A program made the position numbers and the translations under genes. From contig CAWHXR010000010.1 in NCBI GenBank assembly GCA_963833375.1, forward strand, positions 744,001-808,000: DNA of 64,000 nucleotides, written 5' to 3'. The notes beneath the pieces were generated by a model. It saw only the letters and a program-made list of their open reading frames with translations, did not search any database and was not told the origin of the DNA. Origin of the DNA: DASUPK01 sp963833375. Lineage in GTDB: Bacteria; Actinomycetota; Thermoleophilia; Solirubrobacterales; 70-9. Of this stretch, positions 28,564 to 35,905 are shown in pieces (the stretch's first letter is position 1; each line of letters starts with the position of its first letter).

Positions 28564-29196
28564 GTGAGCGTGCGAATCAGCCAGGCGCTCCTCAGTACCG
28601 AACCGGATCGAGTCCGCGCTGCGCTTCAAGGTGCGGCCCGGCTGATGGCGACGGCGAGCGCCGAGGAGTGCCTCGAGCAGCTGCTCCCGCAGCGCGCCTC
28701 GGCGAGCATGGTCAGCTCGCTGGTCTCGGGGATCGACCACATCGGCTTCATGGCGGCCCCCGAGGACGAGGGAGCGCTCGACTCCGCCGCCGAGGAGGCC
28801 GGGTTCGGCCCCAACGGGCACACCTTCCCGAGCACGATCCTGACGAGGCAGCTCGCACAGCTGGCGGGCCGGACGGTCCCCACCACGATCTTCGAGGCCC
28901 TCGCCGCCGACCCAGACCGCGGGTCCCTGAGGGTCGAGGTCGCGATACCCCGCGGCATCGAACGCGATGTCCTCGACGACTGGATTCATCGGGGAATCGG
29001 CGCGCACCTGGCGTTCGGGGTGAGCAGCCCAGCGCGGTTCGGTGAGCTGGGCGAGCTGGTGGAGGCCCAGGGATTCCGATCGCCGGCCTCGCTGCAGGGC
29101 CACCCCTGCACCAATCCCGCCTCGGGGGTCACCTCTCTGTTCTTCGATCGCCGTCCCGCGGAGCCCCTGGGCCTCGAGTTCTGCCACTACACGTAA
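28564..29196 (+). CDS. VOC-like hypothetical protein
   Basis: A 210-residue protein starting at a GTG. The pattern GIDHIGFMAAPEDEGALDSA, EEAGFGPNGHTF, VPTTIFEALAADPDRGSLRV, GAHLAFGVSSPARFGEL resembles a vicinal-oxygen-chelate (glyoxalase/dioxygenase) fold with a His in DHIGF and another in GAHLAF. No specific enzyme was recognised. A possible N-terminal helical domain covers residues 1-55. It lies between two scar repeats and may be accessory cargo. Confidence 0.6.
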   Translation: MSVRISQALLSTEPDRVRAALQGAARLMATASAEECLEQLLPQRASASMVSSLVSGIDHIGFMAAPEDEGALDSAAEEAGFGPNGHTFPSTILTRQLAQLAGRTVPTTIFEALAADPDRGSLRVEVAIPRGIERDVLDDWIHRGIGAHLAFGVSSPARFGELGELVEAQGFRSPASLQGHPCTNPASGVTSLFFDRRPAEPLGLEFCHYT

Positions 29197-29205
29197 GCCA
29201 GGCGG

Positions 29206-29247
29206 TGCCGGAGGAGGGACTAGAACCCCCCGACACGCGGATTATGA
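29206..29247 (-). repeat. tRNA 3'-half fragment, degenerate copy
   Basis: Same 3' tRNA half as at 25532 but with C to A in the T-loop region and one inserted C, so it is decayed. It starts ten bases after the VOC-like gene and precedes the excisionase-like gene. Confidence 0.65.
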
Positions 29248-29280
29248 CCTGCGCCGCCCCACGTACGTTGCGTCATAATC
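29240..29280. repeat. Perfect 9-bp inverted repeat
   Basis: GATTATGAC at 29240-29248 and GTCATAATC at 29272-29280, separated by 23 bases. The first arm is the anticodon-loop end of the tRNA fragment. The second contains CATAAT, a plausible -10 element eight bases before the ATG of the excisionase-like gene. Confidence 0.5.
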
Positions 29281-29287
29281 TTAGACG

Positions 29288-29494
29288 ATGGCACGCGGCA
29301 CCTACGACCTGCTCGGACTCGCTGAAGTCGGCGAGACGCTTGGAGTCAGCCGCCGACACGCCGCCCGCGTCGTCACTCGCGAGGACTTCCCCGCCCCCGT
29401 GCACCGCGTTCGGGCGACGCCGTTATGGGAAGGCCGCGAGGTGCGGCGGTGGAAGCGGGAAAGAGAGCCCCACAAGCGGAGGCGGGCGCGGTGA
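29288..29494 (+). CDS. Excisionase/AlpA-like helix-turn-helix protein
   Basis: A 68-residue basic protein with a winged-helix MerR/Xis pattern: LLGLAEVGETLGVSRRHAARVV as the helix-turn-helix, FPAPVHRVRATPLWEGREVRRW as the wing, then a basic tail. Such proteins are recombination directionality factors or small regulators of mobile elements. Its position 40 bases from a tRNA 3' scar supports a former integrative element; no integrase body remains nearby. The 275 bases after it show nothing supportable. Confidence 0.65.
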   Translation: MARGTYDLLGLAEVGETLGVSRRHAARVVTREDFPAPVHRVRATPLWEGREVRRWKREREPHKRRRAR

Positions 29495-29769
29495 CGGTAG
29501 TCCAACCCGAGCTCGTGTGCCGGCCGCGCCACTAGTCGCCCACTCACTTCCACCGCGGCGGCGACTCGCCAATACGGACCAATCGGGTCGATCCGCCCGG
29601 TGCCTCGGGAAAATGGGACAAGCTCGCCGTTCACGGCGCGCACGCCGACGAGCTCGCCGCGAACGACGACGACGAGTCGGACGGCCGTGCTCGTTGAAGG
29701 CGATCGGCGCCGGTGGCTTCTCGCGGCCTACAAGCCGGCGCAGCCGATCGGCTGCGCTCATAGACGCTG

Positions 29770-29973
29770 CTAGTCATCGCGGAGGAGCCGGTCGAGTTCC
29801 TCGTCGAGTTCGTCCGGGTCAGGCTGTTGGGGGCGCAAAACCCGCTCGAGCACCGCAGCGGCGGTCACCGAGCCCTTCCGGGCCATCTCCGAGAGAATCT
29901 GGAGGACCTCCTCGCGGGTGAGGATCTCCCTCTCGTCTTCGAGCTTGTTCGTCAGGTGCTTGCCTCTGCCCAT
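29770..29973 (-). CDS. Phage-type small acidic/basic protein
   Basis: A 67-residue protein (MGRGKHLTNKLEDEREILTR, EEVLQILSEMARKGSVTAAA, ERVLRPQQPDPDELDEELDR). Its layout of helix, Arg-Lys turn and acidic C-terminus resembles small proteins found near phage terminase or HNH genes, but no firm family was recognised. It is consistent with prophage or island debris in this region. Confidence 0.5.
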   Translation of the reverse strand: MGRGKHLTNKLEDEREILTREEVLQILSEMARKGSVTAAAVLERVLRPQQPDPDELDEELDRLLRDD

Positions 29974-30077
29974 CGGTCCAACCTCCCGTGAATAGATTTC
30001 TCGTGCGTGTGTGAGTGCTCAACCCGGCGGTCGTATGAGCGGTCGATTGTGCGCTGGCACCCTCCCCTACGCCGGGG

Positions 30078-30092
30078 GATACTGCGTAGGCG
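30078..30092 (+). promoter_or_regulatory. Leaderless-type promoter (GATACT)
   Basis: GATACT at 30078-30083, then nine bases (GCGTAGGCG), then ATG. This is identical in spacing to the sites at 6226, 47063, 48419 and 48702. Confidence 0.6.
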
Positions 30093-30482
30093 ATGTCGCA
30101 GGAGAACGTTGAGCGGGTCTGTCGTTTCATCGAGCAGGCGAACAGGACGGGCGAACTGGGTCCTGACTTCGATTCCCTCGTCCACCCGGAGATCGAGTTC
30201 GAGGATGAGATCGGCGCCTACGACACGCGCGACGAGCTGCGTGACTTTCTCGAGGGATTCGCCCAAGCGATCGGCGGCCTTCACGTCGAGGTCGAGGAGA
30301 CGCGTGATCTTGGCGACGTGATCATGATCATCGTCCAGCAATCTGGACAGGGGTCTGCAAGCGGGGTTCCTATCGCGCAGCCCTTCACCTGGGTGATGCG
30401 GTTTGCCCACGACCGTTGTGTTCGATGGCGCATCTACGCAGACCATGGGCGTGCCCTGGAGGACGCCGGGCTGTCGGAGTAG
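30093..30482 (+). CDS. SnoaL-like protein, MSQENVE type
   Basis: A 129-residue NTF2-fold protein opening MSQENVERVCRFIEQANR with the tail RALEDAGLSE. The core has FDSLVHPEIEFEDEIG, YDTRDELRDFLEGFAQ and QPFTWVMRFAHDRCVRW. It is first of a two-gene operon linked by TAG-GCG-ATG. Function unknown. Confidence 0.8.
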   Translation: MSQENVERVCRFIEQANRTGELGPDFDSLVHPEIEFEDEIGAYDTRDELRDFLEGFAQAIGGLHVEVEETRDLGDVIMIIVQQSGQGSASGVPIAQPFTWVMRFAHDRCVRWRIYADHGRALEDAGLSE

Positions 30483-30485
30483 GCG

Positions 30486-30890
30486 ATGTCGGAGGAGAAC
30501 GTCGAGATCTTGAGACGAGGGTTTGAGGCGTTCGCGCGCGGCGATATTGACGCGCTCCTGCAGGACGCGGACCCCGACATTGAGTGGGCTCCGGCGATCG
30601 CTCCGATGCTCGGTCTCGAACCAGTCAGAGGAAAGGAAGCGCTTAGGCGCTTCTTCACGGAGGACCTGGTCGAGGGCTTCGACGACTTTGAGGCGAGACC
30701 GCTGTCCATTGAGGATCTTGGCGACAAAGTCCTGGTCAACATCAGCTACTTCGCACGCGGCCGAGCCAGCGGCGTACCTGTCTCTTTGGAGACGTTCGCC
30801 CTGTTTGTGATGCGCGACGGCATGACGGTCTCGTTTCGGGATTACGACACCAGGGCCGAAGCCCTCGAAGCCGCCGGGCTGTCGGAGTAG
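30486..30890 (+). CDS. SnoaL-like protein, MSEENVE type
   Basis: Second gene of the pair, 134 residues, opening MSEENVEILRRGFEAFARGD and closing EALEAAGLSE. Core pattern: DADPDIEWAPAIAPML, VRGKEALRRFFTEDLVEGF, VLVNISYFARGRASGVPV. The last ~35 bases match the ends of its paralogues almost base for base. Confidence 0.8.
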   Translation: MSEENVEILRRGFEAFARGDIDALLQDADPDIEWAPAIAPMLGLEPVRGKEALRRFFTEDLVEGFDDFEARPLSIEDLGDKVLVNISYFARGRASGVPVSLETFALFVMRDGMTVSFRDYDTRAEALEAAGLSE

Positions 30891-30935
30891 GCCCGACCTG
30901 CCCCTCTCGGTTACGGTGGCCGCTAGAGGAGCCAG

Positions 30936-31187
30936 GTGTCTGACTTCGAGATCTTTCTCGCAGTGGCCGGTTGTGGTGTGCTTCTGATCGGTCTCGCTCG
31001 GTGGATCAACCCAGACCGCTTCATTGATGAGAGTTGGAACTTCCATCGGCCAGGGGGGTTTCGGGGAGTGCTCGCCACGGTGATCGGCGTTGTGGGTTGG
31101 CTCGCTCTGATCATTGGAGTGCAGTGTGCGATCGGCATTGCGACGGGCGGTCTCGGCTCTCATAGAACGGGTGGCTCTCATAGGTGA
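30936..31187 (+). CDS. Small two-helix membrane protein
   Basis: An 83-residue protein from a GTG preceded by GAGGAGCCAG. Two hydrophobic helices (FEIFLAVAGCGVLLIGLARW, LATVIGVVGWLALIIGVQCA) flank a short polar loop, with a Gly/His/Arg tail. No family recognised. Confidence 0.55.
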   Translation: MSDFEIFLAVAGCGVLLIGLARWINPDRFIDESWNFHRPGGFRGVLATVIGVVGWLALIIGVQCAIGIATGGLGSHRTGGSHR

Positions 31188-31463
31188 GTTACCCAAAGTG
31201 GATCTCTTCGGCGCGCGCAGCCGACCAACCGGCGGTCTTTCGCTTGCGCTTCACGTGTCGCGACCCTCCCTCCCGGTCACGCGACGTCAAAGGTCACGAC
31301 TCGGATCGGCGGTGCCGCCTTGATCGACAGCGTGCGAGTGCCGCTGTTGGCCGGGGTCGCGACGGCTGAGGCTTCGGCGAGATCGACCAGATTCTCGACG
31401 CGTCAGACTCGCGGCCGCGGTAGCGTCTTCGGCGACGATGGCGGTCGGGTTACGCTCCCGTCT

Positions 31464-31706
31464 ATGACGGTTGTAATCCGACTGTTTCCACTCGATGAGC
31501 GCGGACGGGAGATCATCGATGAGCTTGAAGAGAAGACGGAGGTGCAGCCACGTCATCCCGGATCGGGCGCACGACTGAGTAGAGGTGGCCGCATGTACGA
31601 CCTCCCCGCCGAGGACGTGAGTGTGGAGGTGTTCGACGCGATGCTGACCGGCATTGATTCCGACTGGCGAGAGCACGTCACTCGGACGAGCTCAATACTG
31701 CGGTGA
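31464..31706 (+). CDS. Hypothetical protein
   Basis: An 80-residue frame (MTVVIRLFPLDERGREIIDE, YDLPAEDVSVEVFDAMLTGI). No Shine-Dalgarno is visible, but TACGCT lies seven bases before the ATG, as in a leaderless promoter. No domain is recognised. Confidence 0.4.
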   Translation: MTVVIRLFPLDERGREIIDELEEKTEVQPRHPGSGARLSRGGRMYDLPAEDVSVEVFDAMLTGIDSDWREHVTRTSSILR

Positions 31707-31767
31707 CGGCCTGGCGCGTTAGCACTCCCGTTAGCACCCTGGCGATCGCGGTCGCCGCTAGAAAGTG

Positions 31768-31791
31768 AAAACCCCGCCTGAGCGGGGCTTT
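31768..31791 (-). terminator. Rho-independent terminator downstream of the tRNA fragment
   Basis: On the minus strand AGCCCCGC, a four-base loop and GCGGGGTT are followed by TTTC. This is the natural 3' flank of a tRNA gene carried along with the 3' half. A weaker version lies at 52172-52194. Confidence 0.6.
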
Positions 31792-31947
31792 CGCAGGTGC
31801 CGGAGGAGGGACTCGAACCCCCGACACGCGGATTATGATGCCGGCGAGGAGGGGTCGTCTGAGGCCCGCTAGGCGCATCTCAGGCGTGCTGAGGTGCTCT
31901 CAGTTCGCCTCGAAGTCGGGAGTTGGACGCACAGTTGGGCGCACGGT
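31781..31947 (-). repeat. 167-bp direct repeat with tRNA 3' half, left copy
   Basis: It matches 52186-52352 with about two mismatches, in the same orientation, 20.4 kb away. It contains the tRNA 3' half (31798-31839) plus ~108 bases beyond the anticodon side. The stretch 31707-32202 carries no gene besides this repeat. Interpreted as one end of a mobilised or duplicated block. Confidence 0.8.
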
Positions 31948-32202
31948 AGCTCGTCGATGGTGCCCACCGGGGAACGCGCAGGGTTGCAGCGGCGCCTGTC
32001 GCTCCTTCCACGACGGCGCCCGGAAACCACGGAGGCCAAGTGTCCGTCACTCCTTCACCTGAGGCCCGCGGGACGGCTGCGGGCGGTTCAGGCACCCCTA
32101 TCCCGGTAGGTGGGCGATTCAAGTAGTAACCCGGGATGTGGGAGCATTCCGCCTCGGAAATACCGTGCGTGCGTCAGGAGGATGCGTGGAGGGAGTCAGG
32201 TT

Positions 32203-34458
32203 GTGACCAAGAGCAGCATCGCGGCAACGCCGAGGCGTCGGGCGTCGGGTTCGGCTCTGCCTGCATCGCCATCCCCGCTCGTCGAGCGACCCCGCCTGCT
32301 TCGGCGTCTCGAAGAGTCCACTACCCCCCTCGTGGTCCTGAACGCCCCGGCCGGTTATGGGAAGTCGGTGTTGCTCGGCCAGTGGGCCGAGCAGGACCCA
32401 CGCCCCTTCGAATCGATCATCCTCGGCGACGCGCACAACGACCCGGTGATGCTGTTGATGTCGATCATCGAAGCGCTAGAGCGAGTCGAGCCCATGCCGG
32501 AGGACGTGTCCGCGGCCATGACAACGCCCGAGCCGAGCATCGAGAAGGTCGTCTTGCCGCGCCTGGGCCGCGCGCTGGCCGACCGCAAAGTGCCGCTGGT
32601 GCTCATCCTTGATGACCTCGAGAAGATCGAGTCACCGCAAGCGCTGCTGGCGGTGTCGACCATCGCGAGCCAACTTGCGCGGGGCTCGCAGCTGGCGCTT
32701 GCGACTCGAACCGATCCGGCGCTTCCGATTGGCAGGCTCCGCGCCAACCGCCGGCTGACAGAGATCGGGCGTACCGATCTGGTGATGACCAAGACGGAGT
32801 CGGAAGCACTCCTTGCCGGGCTCGGCCTTGAGCTCGGCCCAAGGCAACTCGACGTCCTGATGAGGGACACCGAGGGCTGGCCCGCAGCTCTGTATCTCGC
32901 GGGTCTCGCACTGGGCGAGGAGCCCGATCTGGGCAAGGCCATCACGCAATTCGCCGGTGACGATCGGATGGTCGTCGACTACATCCGCGAGGAGTTATTG
33001 GCTCCGGTGTCGCGGCGCCGGCTCGAGTTCCTGCGGCGAGTCTCGATCCTGGATCGGCTCAGCGGTGGCCTGTGTGACGCGGTGCTCGAGCGAACCGGCT
33101 CGGCCACGGTGCTGCGGGACCTCTCGCGGGGCAACATGATGCTGGCGCCGCTGGATCGGCGAGACGAGTGGTTCCGCTTCCACGCTCTTTTTCGCGAGAT
33201 GTTGCTCTCGGAGCTTCGTCGCGTGGAGCCCCGTCTGGAGGCGGAGCTGAACCGCCGAGCCTCCGACTGGTGGGCCGAGCACGGCGACGTGGACCGGGCG
33301 ATCCATCACGCAATTGAGGGCGAGGCGTTCACCCGTGCCGGTGAGCTGCTCTTCACGGCGGTGCCCGAGTACACGACCCGTGGCCGCAATGCCACCCTGA
33401 CGCGCTGGATGGATCGTCTCGGCGAGGACGCGGTCGCCTCGGATCCCGCATTGAGCCTCTCGGCGGCGGCCGCCGCAGCCACGCGCGGTGCCGGGGCCCA
33501 AACCGGCCACTGGGTGGCGGTCTCCGCGGGCCTCTTGGACCGGATGGCGGCGTCGCCGAAGAAGGACGCTCTGACTGCGACCCAGGCGATCATCGAAGCG
33601 TTGCTGGGGAGGCAGGGTGTCGAGGCAATGTGCGAGCGCGCCGCGGTGGCCTCGGCGCTGCTGCCGGACGAGTCCCCGTGGCTCTCGGTGACCTGCCTGA
33701 TCGACGGCGTAGGACTCCATCTCCGTGGATTTCGCAAGCAGGCCCATGAGAGGCTGACCGAAGGAGCACGGCGTGGAGCCGTCGGGGTATCCAATATCCA
33801 GGTGCTATGCCTGGCACAGCTCGCGTTGCTCGCAGGCGAGGAGGACAACTGGCAGCTGGCCGAGGTGCTCGTCTCCCAGAGCCGCGCGCAGGTCGAGAGG
33901 TGCGGTCTCGGCGACTACGCGACTATCGCCCTCGGCATGGCTGTGTCGGCGCTTGTCCGTGCCCAGATCGGCCAGGTCGAGAAGGCCGCGGCCGACCTGC
34001 GGCAAGCAAAACGACTGCTCGGAGAGCTGGAAGAGTTCGCCCCCTGGTATGAGGCCGAGACCCGAATAGTGCTCGCGCGCACGGCGGCCCGGCTCGACGA
34101 CGCCCCAACCGCGACCGAAATGCTCGCCGAAGCTGCCAGGTTGATGAAGCAGGTCCCGGATGCGACAGTGCTCGATGAGTGGATCCAGCAAATCGCCGAG
34201 ATCATCGAGGCCGTCTCGGCTTCGGCGGCGGAGGATCTGACGCCTGCTGAGCTGCGGCTGCTCCAGTTCATGCCCACGCACCTCTCCTATCCGCAGATCG
34301 CCGCGCAGGTCTACGTCTCACCCAACACCGTCAAGACGCAGGTGCAGGCCGTGTATCGAAAGCTGGCCGTCTCCTCGAGGCCGGAGGCGGTCAACGAGGC
34401 TCGGAAGGCCGGCCTCCTGGACGCAGAGAGCCCTGCTTCGGGTCCGTCGCATTCCTGA
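32203..34458 (+). CDS. Large ATP-binding LuxR-family (LAL) regulator 1
   Basis: A 751-residue MalT-like regulator: an N-terminal P-loop ATPase (VVLNAPAGYGKSVLLGQWAE, Walker B VPLVLILDDLEKIES), the winged-helix/ARM region LMRDTEGWPAALYLAGLAL, a long TPR-like helical middle, and a C-terminal LuxR helix-turn-helix (DLTPAELRLLQFMPTHLS, IAAQVYVSPNTVKTQVQAVY) ending near residue 745. LAL proteins couple ligand and ATP binding to activation. The GTG at 32203 has GGAGGGAG upstream. The four TCACCC-N5-GGGTGA palindromes in the next 9 kb are its probable binding sites. Confidence 0.88.
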   Translation: MTKSSIAATPRRRASGSALPASPSPLVERPRLLRRLEESTTPLVVLNAPAGYGKSVLLGQWAEQDPRPFESIILGDAHNDPVMLLMSIIEALERVEPMPEDVSAAMTTPEPSIEKVVLPRLGRALADRKVPLVLILDDLEKIESPQALLAVSTIASQLARGSQLALATRTDPALPIGRLRANRRLTEIGRTDLVMTKTESEALLAGLGLELGPRQLDVLMRDTEGWPAALYLAGLALGEEPDLGKAITQFAGDDRMVVDYIREELLAPVSRRRLEFLRRVSILDRLSGGLCDAVLERTGSATVLRDLSRGNMMLAPLDRRDEWFRFHALFREMLLSELRRVEPRLEAELNRRASDWWAEHGDVDRAIHHAIEGEAFTRAGELLFTAVPEYTTRGRNATLTRWMDRLGEDAVASDPALSLSAAAAAATRGAGAQTGHWVAVSAGLLDRMAASPKKDALTATQAIIEALLGRQGVEAMCERAAVASALLPDESPWLSVTCLIDGVGLHLRGFRKQAHERLTEGARRGAVGVSNIQVLCLAQLALLAGEEDNWQLAEVLVSQSRAQVERCGLGDYATIALGMAVSALVRAQIGQVEKAAADLRQAKRLLGELEEFAPWYEAETRIVLARTAARLDDAPTATEMLAEAARLMKQVPDATVLDEWIQQIAEIIEAVSASAAEDLTPAELRLLQFMPTHLSYPQIAAQVYVSPNTVKTQVQAVYRKLAVSSRPEAVNEARKAGLLDAESPASGPSHS

Positions 34459-34474
34459 AGAGGGATCGCCGGAA

Positions 34475-34491
34475 TCACCCTGTTCGGGCGA
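34475..34491. promoter_or_regulatory. Operator TCACCC-N5-GGGCGA
   Basis: TCACCC TGTTC GGGCGA, one mismatch from perfect, centred 84 bases before the DUF1269 gene at 34567 and just after the LAL gene. Confidence 0.55.
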
Positions 34492-34566
34492 TGCGTGCCG
34501 GGCAGTGCCTGCATAGATTCGGCATTCCCTCTTATCTGGTGCGGGCGGAGGTCCTCCCGAGCGGAG

Positions 34567-35019
34567 ATGCCAGACCTGATCGCGATCAAATACGCCGAGG
34601 ATGTCATCGCCGGTCAGGCGGCGGAGGAGCTCAAGCGGCGGGGTGATGACCTGCTCATCGATCCCGATGCGATCGGCGTGATCGTCTGCGCGAGGGACGG
34701 GAGTTGTCAGTTGATGACCAGCCGCCACCCGGGCGCGAAAACCGGCTGGAGCAGGTTCTGGGGTGTCCTGCTGGGAGCGGTGATGGGGGACGTCCGAATG
34801 AGCGGTATCGATCCAACGTTCCGGGACCGGATTCACGACATGCTGACTCCTTGTAGCTCCATCTTGTTCGTCGTCGTCGCCAAAGGATCGCCAGAGCGGG
34901 CAGTTGAGGCGGTGAGCCAGTACGGCGGGACCTGCCTGAAATGCCCTCTCGCCGCGGACGGTTTCGACGAGCTTCGGGAACCGCTCGATGGCGAGCACGC
35001 CGCTGGGCCAGAAACATGA
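34567..35019 (+). CDS. DUF1269 family protein, copy 1
   Basis: A 150-residue protein with the DUF1269 pattern: N-terminal LIAIKYAEDVIAGQAAEELK, GDDLLIDPDAIGVIVCARDG, a short hydrophobic segment (WSRFWGVLLGAVMGDV) and SSILFVVVAKGSPERAVEAV. Family members are small membrane-associated stress proteins of unknown activity. The stop overlaps the DUF2252 remnant start (ATGA), mirroring the intact DUF1269-DUF2252 module at 41348. It is preceded by an operator. Confidence 0.75.
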   Translation: MPDLIAIKYAEDVIAGQAAEELKRRGDDLLIDPDAIGVIVCARDGSCQLMTSRHPGAKTGWSRFWGVLLGAVMGDVRMSGIDPTFRDRIHDMLTPCSSILFVVVAKGSPERAVEAVSQYGGTCLKCPLAADGFDELREPLDGEHAAGPET

Positions 35020-35440
35020 ATCACGGCATGCCGAGATCACCGAGCGAGCGGTTTGCATCCGGAAAAGCTGCGAGGCAGCAGGTTCCGCGATCTGCGCACG
35101 CAGTTGTCGCGGAGCGTCAGCGGAAGAGCCCCGTCGAGATTCTCGCCGGACAGGACAAGAGCCGCGTTCCGGAGCTAGTGCCGGTCCGCTACGGGCGGAT
35201 GCTCGCCTCGCCCTTCACCTTCTACAGGGGGGCCGACGCGATCATGTCGGCCGACCTGGCGTCGCTTCCGAACTCCGGGCTGCGGACGCAACTCTGCGGG
35301 GATGCTCAGCTCTCAAACTTCGGCGCTTTCGAGGCGCCGGACCGCAGGCCGTGTTCGACATCAACGACTTCAACGAGACGCTCCCCGGTCCGTTCGAATT
35401 GGACGTAAAGCGGCTGGCGGCGAGCTTTGCGATCGGGAGA
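35016..35440 (+). pseudogene. DUF2252 5' fragment
   Basis: The first ~140 residues of a DUF2252 protein are recognisable: SPVEILAGQDKSRVPELVPV, RYGRMLASPFTFYRGADAIM, LRTQLCGDAQLSNFGAFEAP. After a shift near 35347 it reads VFDINDFNETLPGPFELDVK and RLAASFAIG. Similarity ends abruptly near 35440, where an opposite-strand sulfate-permease fragment begins. Two thirds of the gene are missing. Confidence 0.8.
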
Positions 35441-35754
35441 TCAGGGCGAGGAGCGCCGCGGCGACCACCGGATCGCTGACTCCCGCCGGGACCACCGTCC
35501 GCTCAAGCTTACGGCCACCAGGATGGAGAGCGTCGAGCCGGGACCGATCTGAAGCTGTCGCGAGGTGCCGAACACCGCGTAGAGCAGCGCGGGAAACGAT
35601 GGAGGCGTAAAGCCCGTAGACGGCTGGGAGGCCGGCGAGCTGCGCGTGGGCAAGCGCCGCGGGGATGGTCATTGCGGCGACAGTAAGCCGGCCAGCAGTC
35701 GCCCGACAGCCACTCGCGCCGATCTTCGGCCGCCCAGCGCTTGATCGGGAGCAT
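35441..35754 (-). pseudogene. SulP-family anion permease 5' fragment
   Basis: Read on the minus strand, three frames together give the start of a SulP transporter: MLPIKRWAAEDRREWLSGD, then LTVAAMTIPAALAHAQLAGL with PAVYGLYASI, then PALLYAVFGTSRQLQIGPG with STLSILVA, then SDPVVAAALLALI. Only ~100 residues are left, with at least two frame shifts. It is cut at the junction with the DUF2252 fragment. It is divergent from the sulfatase and shares its operator. Confidence 0.75.
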
Positions 35755-35803
35755 GCGGGACAACCTGAGACGGCGAGGCTACCGGCGATCGGCCGGAATG
35801 GGT

Positions 35804-35820
35804 TCACCCTGTCCGGGTGA
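35804..35820. promoter_or_regulatory. Operator TCACCC-N5-GGGTGA
   Basis: Perfect palindrome TCACCC TGTCC GGGTGA between the SulP fragment (ATG 50 bases away) and the sulfatase gene (ATG 86 bases away). Confidence 0.65.
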
Positions 35821-35905
35821 TGTGCAGAGCCCGGCCCTGCGCTTCGATTCGCGGGGGTCACGCTTCCAGAGCGACCCGGACGATTCCGAGCACGGAGGAG
35901 AGACG

